From: Cellulomonas chitinilytica
GTDB lineage: Bacteria; Actinomycetota; Actinomycetes; Actinomycetales; Cellulomonadaceae
DNA length: 64,000 nt
Direction: 5' to 3'
Assembly (NCBI RefSeq): GCF_016862675.1
Contig: NZ_BONK01000005.1
Location: 62,001-126,000, forward strand
The translations under genes and the position numbers were made by a program. The notes beneath the pieces are model-generated. The model saw only the letters and a program-made list of their open reading frames with translations, ran no database searches and was not told the origin of the DNA. Below, piece after piece: positions 42,860 through 52,474 of the stretch. How positions within the stretch are numbered: the stretch's first letter is position 1; each line of letters begins with the position of its first letter.

Positions 42860-43642
42860 GTGCGTCGCTGGCGTCGTCTGTTCGCTCCGACGGTCGCCGG
42901 GCTCGTGCTCCTCGTCGGCTGGGAGGTCGGCGTGCGTGCGTCCGGCCTCCCGGCCTTCGTGCTGCCGGCGCCGTCGCAGGTCGCCCGCACCGCGGTCGAC
43001 GTCGCGCCCCTGCTGGGCGGCCACGTCGTCACCACGTTGACCGAGGCCGGCCTGGGGCTGCTCGTCGGGGCCGTCGTCGGGCTCCTGCTCGCCGTGCTCA
43101 TCGCGGCGTTCCCGTGGGTGCAGGACACCGTGTACCCGCTGGTCACGCTCACGCAGACCGTGCCGACCGTGGTGCTCGCACCGCTGCTCATCCTGTGGGC
43201 CGGGTTCGGCCTGCTGCCGAAGGTGGTGCTCGTCGCGCTCACGGCGTTCTTCCCGGTGCTCGTCGCCGCGGTGACCGCGATGGCAGCCGTCGACGCGGAG
43301 CACGCCGAGATGGTCGCCGGCCTGGGCGGCACCCGGCGGCACCAGTTCTGGCTCGTCCAGCTCCCGGCGTCCGTGCCGGGCGCGCTCGGCGGCCTGCGTG
43401 TCGCCGCGACGTACGCGATCGGTGCGGCCGTCGTCGCCGAGTACCTCGCCGGCCAGAGCGGCCTGGGCGTGCTCGTCCAGCGGTCGCGCAAGGGGTACGC
43501 GGTGGACCAGATCCTCGTCGCCGTCGTCCTCGTGGCCGTGCTCACCGGCCTGCTCTTCCTGCTCGTCGACGGCCTCGCGCGGCTCGCGACCCCGTGGCAG
43601 CGCCCGTCGACCCCCTCTCGTCCCGGAAGGACCCCCGCATGA
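42860..43642 (+). CDS. thiX: ThiX-type ABC permease for thiamine precursor
   Basis: 260 residues, six membrane helices, of the SsuC/TauC/ThiX permease family; the coupling loop EMVAGLGGTRRHQFWLVQLP (EAA-like) is clear and the N-terminal FVLPAPSQV is typical of the family. With ThiY and ThiZ it would import a thiamine pyrimidine precursor such as HMP or formylaminopyrimidine; substrate is inferred from the riboswitch and the NMT1-like binding protein. GTG 42860 lies 4 bases after the preceding stop. Overlaps thiY (ATGA). Confidence 0.88.
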   Translation: MRRWRRLFAPTVAGLVLLVGWEVGVRASGLPAFVLPAPSQVARTAVDVAPLLGGHVVTTLTEAGLGLLVGAVVGLLLAVLIAAFPWVQDTVYPLVTLTQTVPTVVLAPLLILWAGFGLLPKVVLVALTAFFPVLVAAVTAMAAVDAEHAEMVAGLGGTRRHQFWLVQLPASVPGALGGLRVAATYAIGAAVVAEYLAGQSGLGVLVQRSRKGYAVDQILVAVVLVAVLTGLLFLLVDGLARLATPWQRPSTPSRPGRTPA

Positions 43643-44655
43643 TCACCCCCGTCTCCCGCGCCCGCCTGCTCGCCGCCACGGCGAGCGTCGCCCTGCTCGC
43701 GGCGTGCTCGACAGCCGACGCCTCCGACCAGCAGTCCGGCCCCGCCCTGCGGGCCGTCTCCGTGGTGCTGGACTGGTCGCCGAACACGAACCACTCAGGC
43801 CTCTACCTCGCGCAGGAACGCGGCTACTTCGCCGACGCAGGGATCGACCTGACGATCCTGGAACCGGGGGACACCTCGGGTCTGCAGCTCGTCGCCGCGG
43901 GCAAGGCCGACTTCGCCTACTCGGTGGCGGAGGGGCTCGTGCCGGCACGACAGCAGGGCGCGGACGTCGTCTCGGTCGCCACGGTGATCCAGCACAACAC
44001 GTCCAGCCTGGTCTCCCTGACGTCGTCGGGCATCACGAGGCCGCGCGACCTCGCCGGCCACGCGTACGGGTCGTACGGCTCGGAGCTCGAGGAGGCGCTG
44101 CTGCGCACCCTCGTCGCGTGCGACGGCGGCGACCCGGACGCGGTGACGTTCGCACCCCTGGCCAGCGACGACTTCCGCATCGGCCTCACGGAGCACCAGT
44201 TCGACACCGCGTGGGTGTTCGACGCGTGGGAGACGATCCAGCTGCGTGAGATCGACGGGCTCGACGTCTCGACGATCCCGTTCATCGACCACACGGACTG
44301 CATCCCCGACTGGTACACCCCGCTCGTCGCGACGTCGCAGCAGCACCTCGACGACGACCCGGACCTCGTGCGCGACTTCCTCGGGGCCCTCACGCACGGC
44401 TACGAGGACGCGATCGCCGACCCCGCGGCCGCCGTCGACGCCCTGCACGCGGCCGCGCCCGAGGTCGACGAGCAGCTGCTCACCCTCAGCGCGCAGTGGC
44501 TCGCGCCGCGGTACACCGACGACCCCGAGCACTGGGGCGTGCAGGAGGCGAAGGTCTGGGACGACTTCGTCGCGTTCCTGCAGGACCACGACCTCGCCGA
44601 CGCGGACTTCGACACGGCCGCGGCCTGGACCGATGACTACCTCCCCGTCGACTGA
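43639..44655 (+). CDS. thiY: ThiY-type (NMT1/THI5-like) substrate-binding lipoprotein
   Basis: 338 residues. Lipobox LAAC at the end of the signal peptide (Cys ~23), then an NMT1/THI5-like periplasmic-binding fold: LDWSPNTNHSGLYLAQERGYF at the N-terminus of the mature part, GKADFAYSVAEGL, and a C-terminal helical lobe. It should bind the thiamine pyrimidine moiety outside the membrane and deliver it to ThiX. Start overlaps the thiX stop. A CDGGD and a later HTDCIPDWYTPL segment contribute two Cys that may pair. Stop lies inside the next gene (23-base overlap). Confidence 0.9.
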   Translation: MITPVSRARLLAATASVALLAACSTADASDQQSGPALRAVSVVLDWSPNTNHSGLYLAQERGYFADAGIDLTILEPGDTSGLQLVAAGKADFAYSVAEGLVPARQQGADVVSVATVIQHNTSSLVSLTSSGITRPRDLAGHAYGSYGSELEEALLRTLVACDGGDPDAVTFAPLASDDFRIGLTEHQFDTAWVFDAWETIQLREIDGLDVSTIPFIDHTDCIPDWYTPLVATSQQHLDDDPDLVRDFLGALTHGYEDAIADPAAAVDALHAAAPEVDEQLLTLSAQWLAPRYTDDPEHWGVQEAKVWDDFVAFLQDHDLADADFDTAAAWTDDYLPVD

Positions 44656-45472
44656 GGCGGTCGTCGCGCCGGGGGACGTGACGCCGGCACCGGCGCTGGA
44701 GGTCGTCGGGCTGACCGTCACGTTCCCCGCCGTCGGGCGCCGGGGCACGGACGTCGTCGCGCTCCGGGACGTCGACCTGCGGGTCGCGGCCGGGGAGTTC
44801 GTCGCGGTCGTCGGCCCGTCGGGCTGCGGCAAGTCGACGCTGCTGCGCGTGCTCGCGGGCCTGACGCCGGCCGGTGCGACGGTCGACGCGCGGGCGGTGA
44901 CGACCCCCGTCGACGCGTCCGGCGCCCGGGCCACGGCCTGGATGCCGCAGCGCGACGGGTTGCTGCCGTGGCGACGGGCGTGGTCGAACGCGCTCGTGGG
45001 GGCCCGGATCGCGGGCGTCGACCGCGCGGTGGCGGACGCCCGGGCCCGCGCCCTGTTCGACGCGTTCGGCCTCGCCGGGTTCGAGCGGGCGTGGCCGCAC
45101 GAGCTGTCGGGCGGCATGCGTCAGCGGCTCGCGCTGCTGCGCACGTGCCTGCCCGGCCGCCCGGTGCTGCTGCTCGACGAGCCGTTCGGCGCACTCGACG
45201 CCATCACGCGGCGACGCATGAACGGGTGGCTCGCCGGCCTCGACCTGGCGGGCCACGGACGACCGGACGGTGCCGGCCGGGCGGTCGTGCTCGTCACGCA
45301 CGACGTGGACGAGGCGCTGCTGCTCGCGGACCGGGTGGTGGTGCTCTCCGACCGGCCGGGACGGGTCGTCCTCGACCTGCGCGTGCCACGAGGGGACCCC
45401 ACGGCCGCGCGGCAGGTGCTGCTCGAGGCGCTCGACCCGCAGGGGGGGACGAGCGCCTCGGGTGGTGCCTGA
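44633..45472 (+). CDS. thiZ: ThiZ-type ABC ATPase
   Basis: 279 residues. Walker A GPSGCGKST, Q-loop WMPQRDGLLPW, signature LSGGMRQRLALLR, Walker B VLLLDEPFGALD, H-loop VTHDVDEAL: an importer ATPase of the SsuB/TauB/ThiZ group. The first ~20 residues are an acidic/Ala-rich extension. It starts inside the last 23 bases of thiY, so a shift of frame between overlapping genes is needed and translational coupling is strong. Last gene of the TPP-controlled operon, convergent with the hydrolase gene that ends 2 bases away. Confidence 0.9.
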   Translation: MTTSPSTEAVVAPGDVTPAPALEVVGLTVTFPAVGRRGTDVVALRDVDLRVAAGEFVAVVGPSGCGKSTLLRVLAGLTPAGATVDARAVTTPVDASGARATAWMPQRDGLLPWRRAWSNALVGARIAGVDRAVADARARALFDAFGLAGFERAWPHELSGGMRQRLALLRTCLPGRPVLLLDEPFGALDAITRRRMNGWLAGLDLAGHGRPDGAGRAVVLVTHDVDEALLLADRVVVLSDRPGRVVLDLRVPRGDPTAARQVLLEALDPQGGTSASGGA

Positions 45473-45474
45473 GC

Positions 45475-46179
45475 TCAGAGGGTGACGGGGGCGACCGGGG
45501 CGGCGCCGTGGTGCCGCAGCTCGTGCAGCGCGTCGAACAGCACTCGGTTGAACGCCGTCGGCGCATGCGAGTTCACGTCGTGGCCCGCGCCGGGCACCAC
45601 GGTCAGCCGGGTGCCCGGCCGGGCCGTGAGGTAGCGGCGCTCGTCCAGGCGCAGCGGGTCGCGGCGACCGTTGACGAGCCACACCGGCAGGTGCGTCCGG
45701 CGCAGGTCGGCCAGCGGCGAGTACCCCGCGAGCGCCGAGAGCATGTCGGTGACGACGTGCCAGGTCCCGCCACCGAGGCGGAACGCCCGCGTGACGAGCG
45801 TCGACGCCCGCCGGTACGCGTGCAGGGGCTTGCCCTTGATCTCCGTGGAGCAGCCCGCGAGGACCACGCCGGCGAGCTTGTGCTGGTGCTTGCCGGCGTA
45901 CGCGAGGCACGCGTAGCCGCCCAGCGACAGGCCGACGAGCAGCGGGGCGACCGAGAACGACGCGACGGCGTCGTCGATCGCGGCGAGGGCACCGTCGAGG
46001 CTGAACCGCTCGTGCGACCGCGTGCCGTGGCCCGGCAGGTCGAGCGCGAGCGTGGGGTGACCGGAGACGTTCAGGGCGTCCACCTGCTGCTGCCAGATGG
46101 CGGACGACGTGCGCGTGCCGTGCACGAAGATGATCGGACGATCGATGGGGTGCTCCTCAGGGAGGCGCGTGCGTGGCAC
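45475..46179 (-). CDS. alpha/beta-hydrolase
   Basis: 234 residues with an alpha/beta-hydrolase core: oxyanion region IIFVHGTRTSS, LALDLPGHG, nucleophile elbow GLSLG (Ser), late Asp in NGRRDPLRLDE and catalytic His in GAGHDVNSH. It acts on a small ester or amide substrate, which is unknown. No signal peptide. The start is unclear: GTG 46179 was chosen because it is the nearest in-frame start before the first strand; GTG 46227 is the alternative. Close spacing to the thi operon is convergent only. Confidence 0.82.
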   Translation of the reverse strand: MPRTRLPEEHPIDRPIIFVHGTRTSSAIWQQQVDALNVSGHPTLALDLPGHGTRSHERFSLDGALAAIDDAVASFSVAPLLVGLSLGGYACLAYAGKHQHKLAGVVLAGCSTEIKGKPLHAYRRASTLVTRAFRLGGGTWHVVTDMLSALAGYSPLADLRRTHLPVWLVNGRRDPLRLDERRYLTARPGTRLTVVPGAGHDVNSHAPTAFNRVLFDALHELRHHGAAPVAPVTL

Positions 46180-46223
46180 GCGATGACGCGAGACTAATCG
46201 GCATTCCTGGGTGGAACCTGAAG

Positions 46224-47039
46224 TCACACATCACGTGCACAGGATCCGGCGCCCAGCAGTGCGAGCCCCGCGCGGTCGCCCGCGGCGAACGACGTCACCG
46301 CCAGGTTCGTCCGCGGGTACATGAGCTGGGTGGGGTCGTCCACGTGCGCGAGGCCGACGAGGTGCCCGAGCTCGTGCGTGATCACGCCGATCGCGACGTC
46401 CCTGCCGTGCGGGGCCGCGAGCAGGCGGTCGAGCTCGTCGGCGTCGATCGTCACGGCACCCGTCACGTACGTCGTGCGCCCGTCGCGGGTGAGCGCAGCC
46501 GAGCCGCCGGTCCCGGCGACGTCGCCCGCCAGTCCGGGGGTCTCCGACGCGGTCGACCACGCGATCAGCACGGGCGCCCAGCGCCTGCCGTAGCGGTCCG
46601 GCTGGTACGCCGCCCGGTCGGGGTCCGGGGCCTCGTCCGTCGGGCCGTCCCCCACGAACCGCAGCCCGGTCGCGTGCGCGACCCGGTCGATCGCGGTCCG
46701 GAGCAGCTCGTCGGCGCCGTCCGGTGCGTGGTCGGGCCGGACCACGTAGTGGACGGGCCGGCACGGGCTGTACGTGACCGGCCCGGACCCGTCGGGCTGC
46801 ATCGCCGAGAACGTGTACGGACCGGTGTCGTCGACGGACTCCGCCGGGGGAGCGCCCAGCGGCAGGCGTGCCTCCTCGAGGCCCGCGGGCGGCCCGGAGG
46901 ACGGCAGGGCGGCGGACACCCACGACCGGCCGCCGAGCACGGCGACGGCCAGGACCGCCCCGGCCGCGAGCGTCCGCAGCAGCCGGGAGGGCCGCCGCGG
47001 GGCGGTCGCGAGACCGCTGGCCGTGTCGTCGTGGTGCAC
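46224..47039 (-). CDS. secreted or membrane-anchored matrixin-like zinc metalloprotease
   Basis: 271 residues. A basic N-terminus is followed by a hydrophobic segment (~22-40, signal peptide or anchor), a Pro/Ala linker, and a catalytic domain with HELGHLVGLAHVDD, the HExxHxxGxxH zinc site of metzincins, and a downstream Met (MYPRTN) that fits the Met-turn. Two cysteines (SPCRPV and the C-terminal GSCARDV) may pair. The protein resembles actinobacterial M10A-like matrixin peptidases. GTG 47039 is divergent from the phosphotransferase gene with 40 bases between. Substrate unknown. Confidence 0.85.
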   Translation of the reverse strand: MHHDDTASGLATAPRRPSRLLRTLAAGAVLAVAVLGGRSWVSAALPSSGPPAGLEEARLPLGAPPAESVDDTGPYTFSAMQPDGSGPVTYSPCRPVHYVVRPDHAPDGADELLRTAIDRVAHATGLRFVGDGPTDEAPDPDRAAYQPDRYGRRWAPVLIAWSTASETPGLAGDVAGTGGSAALTRDGRTTYVTGAVTIDADELDRLLAAPHGRDVAIGVITHELGHLVGLAHVDDPTQLMYPRTNLAVTSFAAGDRAGLALLGAGSCARDV

Positions 47040-47067
47040 CGTCGCCGTCGTCGGAACCCCCGATCGC

Positions 47068-47073
47068 TACCCT
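47068..47073 (+). promoter_or_regulatory. -10 element of leaderless phosphotransferase gene
   Basis: TACCCT, six bases, then GTG 47080; no ribosome site. Confidence 0.6.
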
Positions 47074-47079
47074 CGGCAC

Positions 47080-48015
47080 GTGCCCGAGGTGACCGTGCCC
47101 ACGATCCTGCACGACGGCGTCGGTCGCACGGCCGAGGGCCGCGACTGGATCGCACGGCTCCCGGACCTCGTCGGTCGTGCCGCCCGGCGCTGGGACCTGC
47201 GGCTCGGTGAGCCGTTCGCCGACGGCTCCGCGTCGTGGACGGCGCCCGCGGAACGGCGGGACGGCACCGCCGCGGTGCTGAAGGTCTCGTTCCCGCACGA
47301 CGAGGCGCGGCACGAGGCCGACGCGCTGCGTGCGTGGCACGGTCACGGCGTGCCGCTGCTCCTGGCCGACGACCCCGACGACTGGGCGCTCCTGCTCGAA
47401 CGGGTCACGCCGGGAGCACCCCTGAGCGCGTCGACCTCCCCCGCGCAGGACCGGCTGCTCGTCGGGGCCCACGTGCTGCGCGACCTCCTCGACGCACCCG
47501 GGGCGGCCCTCGTCGCCGTGCCGTCGATGACCGACGTCTGCAGCCGGTGGGCCACCGTCCTGGAGGAGCGGGCGGACCGCGCCGGGCAGCGGGTCGGCCG
47601 GCTGGTCGACCCCGGTCTCGTCCGGGAGGCCGCCGACCTGCTCGTCCGGCTCCCCGGCGAGGTGCCGGGGGCCGTGGTGCACGGGGACCTGAACCCCGGC
47701 AACGTGCTGCACGGGTCCGGCGAGCGGTGGGTCGCGATCGACCCCAAGCCGAGGCGCGGCGACCCCGCCTACGACCTGTGGCCGCTGGTCGAGCAGGTCG
47801 ACGACCCGTTCGCCCGTCCGGACCCCGTCGCCACCCTGCGGACCCGGGTGCCGCTCGTCGCCGACGCCGTCGGGCTCGACCCGCAGCGCGTCGCCGGGTG
47901 GGGTGTCGCACGCGGCGTCGAGTCCGCGCTGTGGTGGTGGTCCGTGTCCGGCGACGGCGCGGCCCTGCGGGACGGGCTCGCACGGTCGGCGTCGTGGGCG
48001 CGACTCCTCGGGTGA
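47080..48015 (+). CDS. aminoglycoside/hydroxyurea-type small-molecule phosphotransferase
   Basis: 311 residues of the APH(6)/hydroxyurea phosphotransferase group. ATP-binding Lys in AAVLKVSFPH, catalytic VVHGDLNPGNVL (HGDxxxxN with the Asp as base), and the metal-binding IDPKPRRGDPAYDLWPL. The family phosphorylates streptomycin, hydroxyurea or unknown small alcohols; resistance is possible but the substrate cannot be predicted. GTG 47080 is chosen because a TACCCT -10 lies six bases before it, which fits a leaderless transcript. An intact kinase; no mobile elements around. Confidence 0.85.
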   Translation: MPEVTVPTILHDGVGRTAEGRDWIARLPDLVGRAARRWDLRLGEPFADGSASWTAPAERRDGTAAVLKVSFPHDEARHEADALRAWHGHGVPLLLADDPDDWALLLERVTPGAPLSASTSPAQDRLLVGAHVLRDLLDAPGAALVAVPSMTDVCSRWATVLEERADRAGQRVGRLVDPGLVREAADLLVRLPGEVPGAVVHGDLNPGNVLHGSGERWVAIDPKPRRGDPAYDLWPLVEQVDDPFARPDPVATLRTRVPLVADAVGLDPQRVAGWGVARGVESALWWWSVSGDGAALRDGLARSASWARLLG

Positions 48016-48088
48016 CATCTCGTCCCCGTACTGCCGTGAGGCCGCCGGACGACGACACTGGCGGGAGGACGAGCGGAAAGGACCACCG

Positions 48089-49201
48089 ATGCGCATCGGC
48101 ATCCCGTGCGAGGTCAAGAACCGTGAGTACCGCGTCGCGCTGACGCCCGCGGGCGCGCACGAGCTGGTCCGGCACGGCCACGACGTGCTCGTCGAGACCG
48201 GCGCCGGCGCCGGCTCCGCGATCCCCGACGAGCAGTACATCCACGCAGGTGCGCGGGTCGTCCCCGACGCCGCGCACGTGTGGGGCGACGCCGACCTGGT
48301 GTGCAAGGTCAAGGAGCCCGTGCCGGACGAGTTCGGGTACCTCCGCAAGGACCTCGTGCTGTTCACCTACCTGCACCTGGCCGCCGACCGCCCCACCACC
48401 GACGCCCTGCTCGACGGCGGGACCACGTCCATCGCCTACGAGACCGTCCAGCTCCCCGACCGGTCCCTCCCTCTCCTCGCGCCCATGAGCGAGGTCGCCG
48501 GACGCCTCGCGACGCAAGTCGGGGCCTACCACCTGATGAAGAACGAGGGCGGTTCCGGTCTGCTCCTCGGGGGCGTCCCGGGCGTCGACGCCGCGAAGGT
48601 CGTCGTCCTCGGCGCCGGCGTCGTCGGGCGTCACGCCGCGGAGATCGCGGTCGGCATGCGTGCCGACGTCACCATGCTCGACGTGTCGATGCCCCGCCTG
48701 CGCGAGGTCGACACCGCGTTCGGCGGGCGCGTGCGCACGCTCGCGTCGAGCGCCTGGGTGCTCGAGCGGGAGGTCGTCGACGCCGACCTCGTCATCGGCG
48801 CGGTCCTCGTGCCCGGCGCGCGCGCACCGCACCTCGTCTCCGACGCCGTCGTCGCCCGGATGCGGCCCGGGTCCGTCCTCGTCGACGTCGCCGTCGACCA
48901 GGGCGGCTGCTTCGAGTCGACACGCCCGACCACGCACGACGACCCGACGTTCCGGGTGCACGACGCCGTCTTCTACTGCGTCGCGAACATGCCCGGCGCT
49001 GTGCCCGTGACGTCGACCCGCGCGCTCACGAACGTCACGCTGCCGTACCTCACGGCGCTCGCGGACCTCGGGTGGCGGCAGGCGGTGGCGGCCGACCCGG
49101 CGCTCGCGGCGGGGCTCACCACGGATGCGGGCTTGCTGTTCAACACCGCCGTCGGCGAGGCGCACGGCTACCCGGTCGCGGACCTCGCGGACGCGGTCTG
49201 A
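48089..49201 (+). CDS. ald: alanine dehydrogenase
   Basis: 370 residues, normal length. N-terminal [19 protein letters not shown] with Arg15, substrate Lys in [11 protein letters not shown], catalytic His in FTYLHLA, NAD site [15 protein letters not shown], and Asp in VDVAVDQGG. It interconverts L-alanine and pyruvate plus ammonia with NAD+; in actinobacteria it supports nitrogen use and redox balance in low oxygen. ATG 48089 follows GGAAAGGA. Monocistronic, 73 bases after the phosphotransferase gene. Confidence 0.95.
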   Translation: MRIGIPCEVKNREYRVALTPAGAHELVRHGHDVLVETGAGAGSAIPDEQYIHAGARVVPDAAHVWGDADLVCKVKEPVPDEFGYLRKDLVLFTYLHLAADRPTTDALLDGGTTSIAYETVQLPDRSLPLLAPMSEVAGRLATQVGAYHLMKNEGGSGLLLGGVPGVDAAKVVVLGAGVVGRHAAEIAVGMRADVTMLDVSMPRLREVDTAFGGRVRTLASSAWVLEREVVDADLVIGAVLVPGARAPHLVSDAVVARMRPGSVLVDVAVDQGGCFESTRPTTHDDPTFRVHDAVFYCVANMPGAVPVTSTRALTNVTLPYLTALADLGWRQAVAADPALAAGLTTDAGLLFNTAVGEAHGYPVADLADAV

Positions 49202-49258
49202 CCGTCTGCCGTCGGCAGAACCCCGGCCGGTCCCGGGGCGGCGCACGACCGTGCGTCC

Positions 49259-49264
49259 TACCGT
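49259..49264 (+). promoter_or_regulatory. -10 element of leaderless epimerase gene
   Basis: TACCGT, six bases, then ATG 49271; no ribosome site. Confidence 0.6.
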
Positions 49265-49270
49265 GCCGTC

Positions 49271-50305
49271 ATGGCGACGGCTCTGGTGATCGGCGGCGGC
49301 GGGCAGATCGGGCGGCTGGCCGTACCCGCGCTCGTGGCCGACGGGTGGGACGTGCGGGTGCTGGCGCGCGACGCAGCCGCGCACGGTCCGCGGGTCGCCG
49401 CGTGGGGCGCCGAGCTCGTGGTCGGCGACCGCCACGACCCGGCCGTGCTCGACCGGGCGCTGGGTCACGGCGTCGACGTCGTGGTCGACGTCGTCGCCTA
49501 CGACGACACCGACGCCGAGCCGCTCCTGGCGCGCCGCGACCGGATCGGGTCGGCCGTCGTCGTGTCGAGCGCCGCCGTGTACGTCGACGCGCACGGCGAC
49601 GGGTTCGAGACCGACGAGTTCGGGGCGTTCCCCCTGCCCGTCGACGAGGACCAGCCGACCGTCGCCCCGGGCCGCGGCTCGTACGCGACGGGCAAGGTCG
49701 CGCTCGAGCTCGCGTGGCGGGCGGCCGGTGACGTCCCGGCCACGGTGCTGCGGCCCGGCGCGATCCACGGCCCCGGCTGCCGTCAGCCTCGGGAGTGGAC
49801 GTTCGTGAAGCGCGTGCTCGACGGCCGCGACGTGCGGGTCCTCGCCTACGACGGGGCGAGCCGTTTCCACACGACGTCGACGCAGGTGCTCGCCGAGCTC
49901 GTGCGCCTCGCCGCCGGGGCTCCGGGCGACCGGGTCCTCAACGCCGCCGACCCCGGGGCGCCGACGGTCGCGGAGATCGGCGTCGCCGTCGACGAGGCCC
50001 TCGGCGTCCGGACCCGCACCGTCACGGTCCCCGGCCCGCCGGTGGACGACGTCGGCCTCACGCCCTGGTGCGTGCCCCGGCCGATGGTCCTGGACATGTC
50101 ACGGGCGCAGCGCTCGCTCGGCTACGTCGCGCCCGGCGTCTACGCGCAGACGGTCCGGCCGGCGGTCGAGTGGCTCGTCGAGCAGGCCAGGGCGGGGGAC
50201 TGGCGCGCCGCGTTCCCCGGGTTCGCCCGGATGGAGGCCATGGGCGACTTCTTCCCGTACGCGGCCGAGGACCGGTACCTGGCAGGCGTCGCCCGGGACG
50301 GGTGA
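49271..50305 (+). CDS. NAD-dependent epimerase/dehydratase-family protein
   Basis: 344 residues, extended SDR fold. Nucleotide site GGGGQIGR (a variant of GxxGxxG) at residues 8-15, [13 protein letters not shown], active-site Y-A-T-G-K, and [13 protein letters not shown]. Such proteins act on nucleotide sugars or related ligands; the substrate is unknown. Leaderless ATG. The following M3 peptidase gene starts 55 bases later in the same direction and could be read from the same transcript. Confidence 0.85.
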   Translation: MATALVIGGGGQIGRLAVPALVADGWDVRVLARDAAAHGPRVAAWGAELVVGDRHDPAVLDRALGHGVDVVVDVVAYDDTDAEPLLARRDRIGSAVVVSSAAVYVDAHGDGFETDEFGAFPLPVDEDQPTVAPGRGSYATGKVALELAWRAAGDVPATVLRPGAIHGPGCRQPREWTFVKRVLDGRDVRVLAYDGASRFHTTSTQVLAELVRLAAGAPGDRVLNAADPGAPTVAEIGVAVDEALGVRTRTVTVPGPPVDDVGLTPWCVPRPMVLDMSRAQRSLGYVAPGVYAQTVRPAVEWLVEQARAGDWRAAFPGFARMEAMGDFFPYAAEDRYLAGVARDG

Positions 50306-50360
50306 ACGGCCGGGGCGTCGTGCCCGGCGGGTGCCCGCCCGCTCGGGGATGATGACCGCC

Positions 50361-52448
50361 ATGACCGACACGACGCTCGCCGCGGACAACCCCTTCGCGG
50401 CACCCTCGCCCCTGCCGTACGCGCTCCCCGACCACACCCGGATCCGCGCGGAGCACTACCGTCCCGCCCTGCTCGCCGGCATGGCCGCGCACCGCGCGGA
50501 GGTCGAGTCGGTCGCGACCGACCCGGCCCCGCCGACGGTCGAGAACACGCTGGTCGCCCTGGAGCGGTCCGGCCGGCTGCTGCACCGGGCGGCCACGTCG
50601 TTCTACAACCAGGCGAGCAGCGACTCGAGCCCCGAGCTCGACGCCGTCGAGGGGGAGGTCGCGCCGCTCATGGCGGCGCACCACGACGCCACCTACCTCG
50701 ACGTGCGGCTGTTCGACCGCGTCGAGGCGCTGCACGCCGCGGCCGAGGCGGGCGACCTCGACCTGGAGCCCGACACCGCCTGGCTCCTGCACCGCACCCG
50801 CACGGCGTTCGTCCGCTCGGGCGTCCGCCTCGACGCCGACGCGCAGGAGCGGCTGCGTGCGCTCAACGCGGAGATCACGTCGCTCGAGACGACGTTCGGC
50901 CGGGACCTGCTCGCGGCCACCAACGCCGCGGCCGTCCTGGTCACGGACGAGGACGAGCTCGACGGCATGCCCGACGACGCCCGTGCGGCGGCCGCCCTGG
51001 CGGCGAAGGAGCGCGGCCACGACGACGGCTGGCTCGTCGAGCTGCAGCTGCCCACGCAGCAGGCGCCGTTGGCCATGCTGCGCGACCGAGGGCTGCGCGA
51101 ACGGATCTTCCGGGCCTCGGCGACCCGTGGCGGCGTCGAGGGGCCGCACGACACGCGCCCGACGATCCTGCGCCTCGTGCGGTTGCGCGCCGAGCGTGCG
51201 CAGCTCCTCGGCTACGACCATCACGCGGCGTACGTGGCGGCGGACGCGACGGCGAAGTCGGCGCAGGCCGTCGCGGACCTCCTCGGGCGGCTCGCGCCGG
51301 TCGCCGTCGCGAACGCGAAGGCCGAGGCCGCAGATCTGGAGGCGGCCCTCGTGCGCGACCACCCCGGCGCCGTGCTCGAGCCGTGGGACTGGGCGTACTA
51401 CGCCGAGCAGGTCCGCAAGGAGCGCCGTTCGCTGGACGACGCGCTGCTGCGCCCGTACCTCGAGCTGGAGCGGGTGCTGGCGGACGGCGTGTTCCGGGCG
51501 GCGAACGCCCTGTACGGCCTGACGTTCGCGGAGCGGCACGACCTGGTCGGCTACCACCCGGACGTCCGCGTCTTCGAGGTGTTCGACGCGGACGGCAGCG
51601 GCGTGGGCCTGTTCCTCGGCGACTTCTGGACGCGTGAGAGCAAGCGCGGCGGCGCGTGGATGAACAACCTCGTCGACCAGTCGACGCTGCTCGACGAGCG
51701 GCCCGTCGTGGTCAACAACCTCAACATCCCGAAGCCCCCCGAGGGTGAGCCGACGCTGCTCACGTGGGACGAGGTGATCACCGCGTTCCACGAGTTCGGT
51801 CACGCGCTGCACGGGCTGTTCTCGGCGGTGCGGTACCCGTCGCAGTCGGGCACGGAGGTGCCGCGGGACTTCGTCGAGTTCCCGTCGCAGGTCAACGAGA
51901 TGTGGGCGTGGGACCCGTCGATCGTGCGGGCGTTCGCGCGGCACCACGAGACCGGTGAGCCGATGCCGTCCGAGTGGGTGGACACGCTGCTCGCGGCCCG
52001 CCAGGACGGCGAGGGGTTCGCGACCACGGAGTACCTCGCCGCCGCGCTGCTCGACCAGGCCTGGTACCGCCTCGCGCCCGACGAGGTGCCGACCGACCCG
52101 GACGACGTCGTGCGGTTCGAGGCGCAGGCGCTGGCCGCGGCGGGCGTCGACTTCGCCCCGGTGCCTCCGCGGTACCGCACGACGTACTTCAACCACGTGT
52201 TCGGCGGCGGGTACTCGGCGGGCTACTACTCGTACATCTGGTCCGAGGTCCTCGACGCCGACACGGTCGAGTGGTTCCGCGAGAACGGCGGCCTGCGCCG
52301 CGAGAACGGCGACACGTTCCGCGCGCGGCTGCTGTCCCGCGGCGGCTCCGTGGACCCGCTGCAGGCGTTCCGTGACCTGCGCGGCCGGGACGCGGACATC
52401 GGGCCGCTGCTCGCGCGCCGCGGACTGCTGGGAGCCGGGGAGCAGTGA
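50361..52448 (+). CDS. M3-family oligopeptidase (peptidyl-dipeptidase Dcp-like)
   Basis: 695 residues. Zinc motif HEFGHALHG (HExxH) near residue 478 with the downstream Glu in EFPSQVNEMW, and the C-terminal YSYIWSEVLDAD typical of M3 peptidases; long helical N-terminal half as in Dcp/OpdA. It degrades short peptides in the cytoplasm (no signal peptide). ATG 50361 (MTDTTLAADN) was chosen; ATG 50349 and 50352 and an upstream GTG are in frame but less likely. Confidence 0.93.
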   Translation: MTDTTLAADNPFAAPSPLPYALPDHTRIRAEHYRPALLAGMAAHRAEVESVATDPAPPTVENTLVALERSGRLLHRAATSFYNQASSDSSPELDAVEGEVAPLMAAHHDATYLDVRLFDRVEALHAAAEAGDLDLEPDTAWLLHRTRTAFVRSGVRLDADAQERLRALNAEITSLETTFGRDLLAATNAAAVLVTDEDELDGMPDDARAAAALAAKERGHDDGWLVELQLPTQQAPLAMLRDRGLRERIFRASATRGGVEGPHDTRPTILRLVRLRAERAQLLGYDHHAAYVAADATAKSAQAVADLLGRLAPVAVANAKAEAADLEAALVRDHPGAVLEPWDWAYYAEQVRKERRSLDDALLRPYLELERVLADGVFRAANALYGLTFAERHDLVGYHPDVRVFEVFDADGSGVGLFLGDFWTRESKRGGAWMNNLVDQSTLLDERPVVVNNLNIPKPPEGEPTLLTWDEVITAFHEFGHALHGLFSAVRYPSQSGTEVPRDFVEFPSQVNEMWAWDPSIVRAFARHHETGEPMPSEWVDTLLAARQDGEGFATTEYLAAALLDQAWYRLAPDEVPTDPDDVVRFEAQALAAAGVDFAPVPPRYRTTYFNHVFGGGYSAGYYSYIWSEVLDADTVEWFRENGGLRRENGDTFRARLLSRGGSVDPLQAFRDLRGRDADIGPLLARRGLLGAGEQ

Positions 52449-52461
52449 CCGCGCGGGCCGG

Positions 52462-52467
52462 TACGGT
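52462..52467 (+). promoter_or_regulatory. -10 element of leaderless M20 peptidase gene
   Basis: TACGGT, seven bases, then ATG 52475; no ribosome site. This decides against the in-frame upstream start at 52445. Confidence 0.6.
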
Positions 52468-52474
52468 GGTCGGC

